Source: Bacteroidota bacterium (GTDB taxonomy: Bacteria > Bacteroidota > Bacteroidia > B-17B0 > Aurantibacillaceae). Taken from it: a stretch of DNA of 34,678 bases. Position 1 is the first letter of the stretch, and each line of letters opens with the position of its first letter. The stretch is from NCBI GenBank assembly GCA_021323535.1, contig JAJONO010000048.1, forward strand, positions 1 through 34,678. The letters are read 5' to 3'. The position numbers were made by a program, and so were the translations under genes. The notes under the pieces were generated by a model. The model was given only the letters and a program-made list of their open reading frames with translations, did no database searches and had not been told where the DNA came from. Of this stretch, positions 24,601 to 34,200 are shown piece after piece.

Positions 24601-27600
24601 TGTGGCCTATTATGTTTGCAATGGTGACACTGAGCTAACGGAAACCAGAAACCATCTTTCGGCAAAACTTCCGGCTTACATGTTGCCTTCCTATTATGTA
24701 CAGCTGAATTTGATTCCTTTAACGCCAAATGGAAAAGTTGACAAAAAACAATTGCCCGATATTACTGATTTCAGTACAACAGATAACGAAAATTATGTTG
24801 CTCCGGAAACAGATGAGGAAAAAATAATGGTCAGCTTATGGGAAGATGTATTGGGCACTACCGCGATCGGAACCAATAATGATTTTTTTGATCTTGGTGG
24901 ACATAGTCTTAAAGCTTTTCAGTTACTCAACAAAATTCATAAAACGTTTGGTGTTAAACTGGCATTAAAGGATATTTTCAGAGAAAGCACTATAAAAAAA
25001 CAAATCACACTTATTCGTAATACTGCCGGGAGTAATTATTCGGGAATTCCGCAACAGGCCCACCAGGATGGATATCTTCTCTCATCTTCACAAAAACGTC
25101 TGTGGATATCAAGCCAGCTTACTCACGCAAGTGTTGCCTATAACATGTTTGGAGCGTTTGTGTTTGAAGGCGATTTAAATATGTACAATCTCAATTCTGC
25201 GTTTAATACAATTATACAAAGACATGAGATTCTGCGAACGGTTTTCAGTATGAGAGATACGGAAGAAGTTAAACAGTACGTAAAACCTCTGTCGGATTTT
25301 CGTTTTGAAATACGCGAAGAACATTTAGGGGACATTGAAACCGCCCGCTTAACATCAATTCTGGAAGAGGAAAGTCTTAAAGCCTTTGATCTTGAAAAGG
25401 GACCTTTGCTTAGAGCTGTTTTATATAAGCAGAACGATTTAAAACATGTATTTGCTTTTACCATGCATCATATTATATGCGACGGATGGTCCATGGCAAT
25501 TTTTATAAAAGAATTCCTTGAAATATATAATGCAGGTGAGAAGGCGCTACTTTCTCCGCTCAGAATTCAATACAAAGATTATGCTGTATGGCAACAGCAA
25601 CAGTTACTCGAAGGAACTCTTGATCATCATAAGGAGTTTTGGCTGAAACAATTTGAAGACGAGATTCCTGTTTTGCATTTGCCAACAGACCGGATGCGTC
25701 CTGCCGTAAAAACCTACGCCGGAAGTATAATTCATTTTGAGCTGGATAATGCACTCAGCGAATCTTTAAAACAATTAAGCAGAAAACACAACAATACTTT
25801 ATTCATTACGCTGTTGTCAGCTGTAAATGTTCTCTTATACAGGTATACCGGCCAGAGAGATCAGGTGATAGGAACCGCTACGGGCGGACGGGATCATGCA
25901 GACCTGGAGGATCAGATTGGATTTTACATTAACGCTTTGCCTCTGAGAACCCGCTTTGAAGAATGTAATTCATTTGAGAATATTCTCCTAGGGGTTAAGA
26001 AAACAGTTATGGACGCATTTGAACACCGCGCCTATCCATTCGACAAACTGGTAGAGGAATTTAAAACGGTTCGCGATACGAGCAGATCTCCTTTGTTCGA
26101 TGTTATGGTGGATCTGCAGAATGTAAATGTAGAAACAATTAAACCTGGTTCAGGGATGGGCGATCTGCGTGTGAAAGAATATTCTGAATCTATTCACAAG
26201 ATCAGCAAATTTGATCTAACATTTACGTTTTGTGAAAGTGATAATGGACTTCTGTGTTCAATAGAATACAATACAAATCTTTTCAATAAATCAACAGTAC
26301 AAAGACTTTCTCTGAATTTTAAAGAGCTGGTACAATCCATTCTTAATTATCCGGAACTACCAGTAGAACTTTTAAATTTTGTTTCTGAGAATGAAAAAGA
26401 TTTAATCCAGAATAAATTCAATAACACTTTCCGGAAAACGGACCCGAACCTTACCGTGCTCGATCTTATTTCAGAAAAGGTGAAGGAACAACCTTTAATG
26501 CCGGCAGTTACTTATGATAATATTACTGTAACCTATAAAGACCTTGCAGAAAAATCAGACGCACTGGCGGCCTGTTTAAAAGAAACATATTCTGTAGATA
26601 AGGGAGACCGTGTTGGTATACTCTTAAATAACAGTGAAAAAGTAATTATTTCTATACTCGCCGTTTTAAAAACCGGTGGAGCGTACGTCCCCATAGATCC
26701 TGCATATCCAACAGATCGGATAAATTATATTTTAAATGATTCTGAAGTAAAAGCTTTACTAACAGAAACAGATCACCTGTTTAATATCAGCGATTATCAG
26801 GGAGCGGTTTTTGCAATGGATGTGCAGATGGATGATTTAAAACCGGCAAAAGCAGATTGTATCGTAACAGGAGGCGATCTTGCTTATCTGATTTATACTT
26901 CAGGGTCCACCGGTCGCCCTAAAGGAGTTATGATTGAACACAGGAACCTTATCAATTATTGTGTATGGGCCTCTGAATATTATTTTGAGTCTTCCGGACG
27001 GGGAAGCTTCGGATTGTTTTCTTCTTTGTCTTTTGATCTTACTGTAACAAGTATTTTCGTGCCGCTAATCAGAGGGAAATCCATAAAAGTACTTCAAACC
27101 GAAGGGACTGATTTTTCGGATATCATGCTTCAGTATTTTGTAGGAAATGTACCTGATGCAATCAAACTTACTCCTTCACACTTACAGGTAATTATACCGG
27201 AGATCTGTCATGCAAAAGACATAAAAACGATAATATTAGGCGGGGAAGCTGTTCCGGTGAAAATAATAAGTGAGTTAAAGAAGGAACGTCCTGATATTAA
27301 TATTTACAACGAGTATGGCCCAACCGAAACCACAGTTGGCTGCACAGCTCTTGAAATGACCGATTTGTACTCGATCGGAAAACCTGTTTACAACACTAAG
27401 ATTCATATACTCGATAAAAGTAATCAGGTTGTTCCCATTGGGGTTTATGGGGAAATTTGTGTAACCGGCGCGGGTGTTGCAAGAGGTTACGTTAATCGCG
27501 GAGATCTCACAGAATCAAAGTTTATTCACGGTACAGGTTTTACCAGCGGCGCCATGTACAAAACCGGAGATGTTGGCAGATGGCTGGAAGACGGCAATAT

Positions 27601-28231
27601 CGAATATGCAGGACGAAACGATCAACAGGTGAAGGTACGTGGCTTCCGTATAGAACTGAACGAAGTTGAAAACGTACTCCGGGAATATTCTCATATTAAC
27701 GACACCTTAGTGGATGTAAGAAAAAACAAGGAAGAGGAAAAAAATCTTGTTGCATACGTTGTTTCTGATAAACCGGTTGTGGTAAAGGAAATCAGATCTT
27801 TCCTGGCTAAAAAACTTCCAGCGTATATGATTCCCGGTTATTTCGTTCAGGTTGAAAAAATCCCGCTTAGTCAAAATGGAAAAGCTGATAAATCATCATT
27901 ACCGGATCCTTACATTGGATTTATTGGCTCCGATGACTTTGAACTGCCCGCAAATGAGGTAGAGGAAAAACTTCTCGCAATCTGGAAAGAAGTATTGGGT
28001 ATTGAAAAGATCGGCGTAAAAGACGATTTTTTCGAATTAGGTGGCCATAGTATTAAAGCAATTTCATTGCTTTCTAAAATTCATAAAGTATTTGGAATAA
28101 AAATCGGCCTTGAAGTTCTGTTCGATTATAAGAGCATAAGACTTATATCAGATCATATACAGAATCAGGAATGGCTTTCGGATATGAAGAACGCGGATAA
28201 TACCGACGAGTTCGAAAGAATAAAAATTTAA
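21695..28231 (+). CDS. NRPS-2: dock-C-A(Orn)-T-C-A(Asn)-T
   Basis: 2178 residues. TubC-type docking domain (1-55), C1 (about 75-515, HHIISDG 208-214), A1 (540-1020, YTSGSTG 674-680), T1 (Ser1071), C2 (1125-1565, HHIICDG 1258-1264), A2 (1585-2070, YTSGSTG 1734-1740), T2 (Ser2119). A1 code D721 V722 G725 E764 I791 G793 S818 I826 D827 K1014 = DVGEIGSIDK, the classical Orn code. A2 code D1781 L1782 T1785 K1824 I1847 G1849 E1873 V1881 G1882 K2063 = DLTKIGEVGK, an Asn code. No epimerase or thioesterase. A good Shine-Dalgarno (AAGGAG, 5 bp before ATG) is rare in this phylum. The acidic tail NADNTDEFERIKI may dock to NRPS-3, which starts 5 bp later. Confidence 0.95.
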   Translation: MKDIYDLIIELSSKGLHIAESDNRIKITGNLEAITGTDKERIKQLKEPLLVFLKNNRFAKKAHSQIKNIDRGESYPLSGSQMRLWILSQFEDTNVAYNIPVAYVFNGSVKIETLELFFRQLVAKHEILRTVFRENGKGLVKQYILSPEQADFKIDCRDLRNLPDKKERIRELVYNDGNFSFDLSRAPLFKASLFREEDDKWIFSFVIHHIISDGWSMSIIVKELLDFYRNYEKATNEPSEVLRIHYKDYVAWQEEQFQETGFKQSKNYWLNKLTGDIPEINLPLCLKRPDEKTYTGHVITCVIAKDQVEKLKAICRQNDCTLFTGLVAIVKALLSKQTNLEDIILGTPVAGRSHKELENQIGFYLNTVLLRTQFSKEDSFTQLLKKVKGTVTDAFEHQNYPFDVLVDDLKPVRDMSRNTLFDIMVVLQNTEINKAEGLEFGGIQINNYPDYKKDTSLFDVTFEFLETGEQLELNVEYNTDLFTNESISSFASHFMLLSQSLLNDPAVSIEEADYLSASEKDLLLNRFNDTDNELPDKTIIDLFEEQAAKHPGNVCLVHGETALSYGQVNETVNRLAVYLENKHGVSQEDKIAIKLDRSEWLVIVSLAVLKTGAAYVPVDTGYPEERIIHIQQNSGCRIIFDERELELFKNEKDLYSNVNPRKKIRPTQPAYVIYTSGSTGIPKGVMVQHESLLNIGLSWRSAYRLDSFPVRLLQIAGFSFDVFTGDMIRTVINAGTMVICPAESRFDPESISHLLQHHKITVFESTPGLVFPLMQFIYENKLQVPDLKLLIVGSDTVNAEQFMQLHERFGSKIRIINSYGITEATIDSTYFELAANEPLPVNVPIGKPFHNIQAYILNEKLRLVPVGVTGELYISGKGLAKGYINNAAQNSERFIPHPFKQGERIYKTGDLARWQANGNIEFLGRNDNQVKIRGYRIETGEIANALLSLDSVNDAVVTVKENKAGEKFLVAYYVCNGDTELTETRNHLSAKLPAYMLPSYYVQLNLIPLTPNGKVDKKQLPDITDFSTTDNENYVAPETDEEKIMVSLWEDVLGTTAIGTNNDFFDLGGHSLKAFQLLNKIHKTFGVKLALKDIFRESTIKKQITLIRNTAGSNYSGIPQQAHQDGYLLSSSQKRLWISSQLTHASVAYNMFGAFVFEGDLNMYNLNSAFNTIIQRHEILRTVFSMRDTEEVKQYVKPLSDFRFEIREEHLGDIETARLTSILEEESLKAFDLEKGPLLRAVLYKQNDLKHVFAFTMHHIICDGWSMAIFIKEFLEIYNAGEKALLSPLRIQYKDYAVWQQQQLLEGTLDHHKEFWLKQFEDEIPVLHLPTDRMRPAVKTYAGSIIHFELDNALSESLKQLSRKHNNTLFITLLSAVNVLLYRYTGQRDQVIGTATGGRDHADLEDQIGFYINALPLRTRFEECNSFENILLGVKKTVMDAFEHRAYPFDKLVEEFKTVRDTSRSPLFDVMVDLQNVNVETIKPGSGMGDLRVKEYSESIHKISKFDLTFTFCESDNGLLCSIEYNTNLFNKSTVQRLSLNFKELVQSILNYPELPVELLNFVSENEKDLIQNKFNNTFRKTDPNLTVLDLISEKVKEQPLMPAVTYDNITVTYKDLAEKSDALAACLKETYSVDKGDRVGILLNNSEKVIISILAVLKTGGAYVPIDPAYPTDRINYILNDSEVKALLTETDHLFNISDYQGAVFAMDVQMDDLKPAKADCIVTGGDLAYLIYTSGSTGRPKGVMIEHRNLINYCVWASEYYFESSGRGSFGLFSSLSFDLTVTSIFVPLIRGKSIKVLQTEGTDFSDIMLQYFVGNVPDAIKLTPSHLQVIIPEICHAKDIKTIILGGEAVPVKIISELKKERPDINIYNEYGPTETTVGCTALEMTDLYSIGKPVYNTKIHILDKSNQVVPIGVYGEICVTGAGVARGYVNRGDLTESKFIHGTGFTSGAMYKTGDVGRWLEDGNIEYAGRNDQQVKVRGFRIELNEVENVLREYSHINDTLVDVRKNKEEEKNLVAYVVSDKPVVVKEIRSFLAKKLPAYMIPGYFVQVEKIPLSQNGKADKSSLPDPYIGFIGSDDFELPANEVEEKLLAIWKEVLGIEKIGVKDDFFELGGHSIKAISLLSKIHKVFGIKIGLEVLFDYKSIRLISDHIQNQEWLSDMKNADNTDEFERIKI

Positions 28232-28236
28232 AATTG

Positions 28237-31200
28237 ATGGAAAGGTTTATAACGGAACTAAGACATAAAAATATTTTTATTAAGCTCGACGAAAATAACG
28301 AGCTTGAGGTTAACGCGCCAAAAGGTAAACTTACAAATGAAATCCTGATCGAGTTAAAAAGCAAGAAAGCAGGACTTATCGAATACCTTAAAAAGAATGT
28401 GCAATCTTCCGCTAAAAAGAATTTGAGCATTCCACGTGCGCCCGAAGCCAAAAATTATCCTTTATCCTCCTCACAAAAACGTTTATGGATACTGAGCCAG
28501 TTTCACGAAAGCGGTGAAGCGTACCATTTGTCCGGAGTATATCACCTGAAGGGAAATCTGGATGCAGCGGCATTTGAAAAAGCTTTTGCAGGAATAACGG
28601 AACGTCACGAAATATTAAGGACTGTTTTCAGAACGGATGACACCGGGGAAATCAGTCAGTTTGTAAAATCTTCCGAAGAAAATGGCTTTACGGTTTCCTT
28701 TCTGGATGCCGGTTCACAAAAAAGCAAAGACGACCTCGGGAAAATAATTAAAGACGAAATTTCAAGACCTTTTGATTTAGCGAATGATAAACTGATGAGA
28801 GCGATGTTGGTCAGGATCACCTCTGATGAATATGTGTTTGTTCACGTCATGCATCACATTATAAGTGATGAGTGGTCAATGGGCATTCTTGTAAAGGAAC
28901 TGTTCACGCTGTACAATAATTTTATAATCGGAGAAAACACATCTTTTCCTCCATTAAAAATTCAATATAAAGATTTCGCTGTCTGGCAGAAAGAACAATT
29001 TAATAGCAGAGAGTTTGAAACGCATAAAAGTTATTGGTTGAAACAATTTGAAGGGCCCATTCCTTTACTGGAATTACCTTACGATGTACCTCGGCCAGCG
29101 TTTAAAACGTACAGGGGAAATTCTGTTGCGATAAAAATTAACAGCAGTATAACTGCTAAGTTAAGAGCGGTTTTGTCAGAAACAAATGCTACAATGTTTA
29201 TGGGTCTGGCAGGCTTACTCAATGTGCTTCTTTATAAATATACAGGACAAAACGATTTTATAATTGGTAGCCCTGTTCTTGGAAGGGAGCATGAGGACCT
29301 GGACGATCAGGTCGGTTTTTACGTAAATACCCTTGCTTTGCGGTTCAGGTTCAATCCGGAGGAAAATTTTTCCGATATGCTCAAAGCTGTAAGGAAAAAT
29401 GTACTTGAGGGGTATGAGCACCAGTCGTACCCTTTCGATGAACTTGTTGAAAATCTCAATTTAAAGTATGACCCGGGAAGAAACAGTCTTTTTGACGTTA
29501 TGCTTGTTCTTGAAAATGACGGAGTATTGGGACATAAGAATGGTTTAATGGGAAATGTTCGTGTAACACCTTCAACAGAAGAAATGCCATCTTCCAGTAA
29601 ATTTGATCTTCTGTTTGCATTCAAGAATGAAAATGACGGACTTACCTGCAACATTGAGTACAATACCGATATTTTTTACAAAAGCACCATTGAGCGTTTA
29701 GGAAAGCACTTGCTTCAGGTACTTGAACAAATTGCAGATGATTCTCAGCAGCCACTGCATAAAATAGATTACCTGACGCATAATGAAAAAAATGAATTGC
29801 TCGTTAAATTCAATCATTCCTTTGGTAACGTACCTGAAGAAACAGTTGCAGGAATTTTTGAAGCGCAGGTTCTTGCTGCTCCTCACGCCATCGCTGTAAG
29901 CTGTAATAATAATGAACTTTCTTATGATAATCTGAACAAATGCGCCAATCAGTTCGCATCATATCTGCTCACGCATTATAAAGTTGCTTCGGGCGATATG
30001 ATTGCAGTTCAGCTTATAAGAGACGAATGGTTGGTTCCGGTTATTCTTGGTATCATGAAAAGCGGAGCCGCTTATGTTCCTGTTGATCCTGATTACCCTC
30101 AGGAAAGAATTGATTATATAAAAGAGGATAGTAAATGCAGGCTGACTATAGACCGTGAAGAACTTGAAAAATTTAAAAAGGAAGTTAATAAGTACAGTTC
30201 AGAAAACCCCGGCAAAAAAAATAAACCTGCTGATCTGGCTTACGTTATTTATACTTCCGGTTCAACCGGCAAGCCAAAGGGCGTTATGATCGAGCATAAA
30301 AACGTTACAGCGTTTATTCTATGGTGTAAAAAAGAATTCAGCAAATCCCGCTTCGATGTTGTTTTTGGCGTTACATCCATTTGCTTTGATCTTTCTGTTT
30401 ATGAAATTTTTTACACGATATGCACGGGAAAAAGACTCAGGTTGTTGAATAATGCATTGTCAATTCCTGAATACCTGTTAAAGGAAAAAAATGTTCTCAT
30501 CAATACAGTACCGAGTGTAGTTGGAAATTTACTCAGCGAAAATATAAACCTTGACCAGGTAAATGTTCTCAATATGGCAGGTGAACCTATTCCTCCGGAG
30601 TACATCCGCAAGCTGGATTTAAAAAGAATTGAAGTCCGTAATCTGTATGGACCTACTGAGGATACAACTTACAGTACGGTTTACAGGATTTCAGATGAAA
30701 AAACAGTTTGTATCGGTAAGCCAATAGATGGAACAAGAGTTTATGTATTAAGTGAGTCCGGCGAGCTTCTGCCTGTGGGCGTTACAGGCGAAATACATAT
30801 AGGCGGCGATGGTTTGTCCAGAGGATATTTAAACAAGGAAGATCTTACGCAGGAAAAATTTATTTCAGATCCTTATATCCCGGAAACTGTTATTTACAAA
30901 ACCGGTGATCTAGGAAAATGGTTGCCGGATGGAAATATACAATATCTGGGTCGCAAAGATCATCAGGTAAAAATCAGGGGATATCGTATTGAACTGGGAG
31001 AAATAGAATCTGCGCTCAAAAGCATTCAGGAAATACAAGAGGCAATTGTAGTAGCGAAAGTAGAACCCGGAAATGAAAAAAAATTAGTAGCCTACTACTT
31101 AAGCGAGAGCGAACCAGATAATGATGATATTAAAAGACGATTATCAGAATTGCTTCCGGGCTTTATGCTTCCATCTTTATTCCACAGGCTTCAGAAATTT

Positions 31201-34200
31201 CCGCTTACGCTTAATGGAAAAATAGACCGAAAGGCTTTGCCTGAAGTTCATGAAAATGTTGTGCATGTTGATTCTGCTAACGAAACAGAATTAAAACTTT
31301 CGGAGATATGGAAAAAAATCTTTAACCTGGAAAAGGTCAGCGTAACCGCTAATTTTTTTGAGCTTGGGGGACATAGTCTGAAAGCTGCAAGGTTAATGAC
31401 GATGATTCTAAAAGAATTTGGGCGGGAAGTGAAACTGAAGGATATATTTTCCAGCCCTACAATACGGTTACAGGCCTTATTGTTACCATTGGCGAATTCA
31501 AAGACCATAAAACCAATAGTAAGCACAGCAGCAAATACATCACATGAATTATCACCGGCCCAGAAAAGTATCTGGATTGCTTCGCAGATCAATCAGCAGT
31601 CGGTTGCCTACAACATGCCTTCGTCATTTAAGCTTAATGGCGCATTAAAAGTGCAGGCGCTCGAAGAAGCTTTTAAAGTATTGCTGCAAAGACATGAGAG
31701 TCTGCGAACTTCATTCAAGGTAATAAATGGCGAACCAAGGCAGGTTATTAGTGGCCCGGAGCAAATAAACTTTAAAATAGATGTTCTTGATTTCGCAGAC
31801 TCTGAAAATAAAAAAATACAGGTACAACAATTCATTAACAAGGAAGCGCTGAATATGTTTCAGCTTTCTGATTTGCTTCTGCGGGTTAAAATTATAAGGC
31901 TTTCTGATTTTGAAAATATACTTATAGTCAATATTCATCATATTATCTGCGATGGCTGGTCGCTGGGTATTCTTATTGACGAACTACATCAGATATACAA
32001 TGCTTATGGTGAAAATAAAAATGTTGAATTACTGCCTCTGAACATTCATTACAGGGACTTCGTGAACTGGCAGAAAGAGATAATGAATGAAGAAGAGATG
32101 CTGGCCCACAGGAGTTATTGGATGAACTGTTTTCCGGATGTGATGCCGGTTGTAAATCTGCCGGTAGATTTTCCGGAAACTTCGCAAAGCTCTCCTCGTG
32201 GTGATGTGATTGAGTTTAATCTTGATGAAAAACTTACCAGCGATCTGAAAAAATACTGCGGTAAAAATGATACCACTTTGTTTACAGGAATACTTACAGC
32301 TTATTTTATTTTACTGCACAAATATTCCGGTCAAAGCAACATTGTTATAGGCTCTCCGGTTGCCGGAAGGATACATCCTGAACTTGAAACACAGGTAGGT
32401 TTGTATTTGAACACGCTGGCTCTGCAAAATACAATTGAATCGCCGGATTCATTGGGAAAAATATTACTTCAGGTAAAACAAACCGTATTGTCCGGATTTG
32501 AACATCAGGCATTCCCTTTTGATATATTGGTTTCCGAAATTGCAAAACGCGAAGGGCATTATGATTCTCATGGTATAAACACTGGCTTTTCATGGGATCA
32601 GGAAATAAAATCATTAAAAAAATTAGGTGATCTCGAAGTTGCGCCTTATGCGGTTGATTTTAAAATCCCAAAAGCGGACCTCTGGCTTTTTGGTGGTGAG
32701 AGCAATGGAAGAACAGAGCTTATCCTCGAATATAATGCTAATAAATTCAGAGAAGAGAAGATCCGTAATGCCGCGAACCATTTAACTGCTATTATTAAAG
32801 CTCTCATCACTACGCCTGAAACCCTGCTCAAAGAACTTGATTATTTGTCTGCATCCGAAAAACAAAATCTTATTGGCAGTTACCATTCTCCAGTTGCAGG
32901 TACAAGTGAAACGATTCACAAGCAGTTTGAGCTCCAGGTTGAAAAAACGCCTCATCACGAAGCTGTTGTTTTTGAAAATATTTCGTTAACATATACTGCA
33001 TTAAATGAGCAGGCAAATAAGCTGGCGCATTATCTCAGATCACAATATCAAATCAGTTCCAACGATGTAGTTGGGATCATATTGACGCGTTCGGAAAAAA
33101 TAATTATTGCTATCCTCGGTATTTTAAAAGCTGGTGGAACTTATTTACCTGTTGATCCTGAACTACCGGAAGAACGAAAATCGGCTATTCTGCAGAATGC
33201 CGGAGTAAAACTTGTTATTACCGAATCGGATTTTATTTTTGATTTTACAGCGTTTAATTTCCCGGTATTTGCAATAGATCTCCAGATGCAGGATGTGCCT
33301 GATCTCATTCATAATCCCGGTATTGATTCCGCGCCTTCCGACCTCGCCTATATTATTTATACATCTGGCTCTACAGGAAAACCTAAAGGAGTAATGATAG
33401 AGCACGAAGGTTTTGTAAACATGATCAGGGACCAGATCAGGAAATTTAAAGTTACGGACAGCGATAAGGTTATTCAGTTTGCAAGTTATGCCTTCGATGC
33501 ATCTGTTTCGGAAATTTTTATGGCCCTTCATAGCGGCGCTGCAATTGTCATGGTTAAGAAAGATAAAATTCTCGATCCGTCTGCTTTGATTCAATACATG
33601 AAATCAGTAAAAGTAAGCGTGGCAACTTTACCACCTGCCTATCTCAATTCTGTCGATCTTCATTCGTTAAGCTTTTTAAAAACGCTGATCTCCGCCGGTG
33701 AGTCCGCTAATCCTGATCAGGCGCGAACACTTTGTAAACTCCTTAATTATTACAATGCGTACGGACCAACCGAATGTTCGGTTTGCGCTACTATTTATCA
33801 TGTTGCATCGCCCGATCTCATTAAAGTAAATGTTCCCATAGGAACTCCCATAGCTAATACATACGTAACCATACTGGATGACAATAACCGCTTGGTTCCT
33901 TATGGTATCACAGGAGAAATATGCGTTTCGGGAAAAGGAATAACAAGAGGCTATTATGGAAATGCAGATCTGAGCGCAGGAAAAATTATTCAGGACCCTT
34001 ATCGTTCGTCGCTTCGTATGTATAAGACCGGCGATCTTGGTCGTATAATGCCCGACGGTAATATTGAATATCTTGGCAGGAAAGATGAGCAGATTAAATT
34101 AAGAGGTTATCGTATCGAATTATCAGAAATAGAACATGTGCTTTCTTCTTTCGATACTATTGCTTCGTGTGTGGTTGTGTTTCGTTCCGGCAAAACAGGT

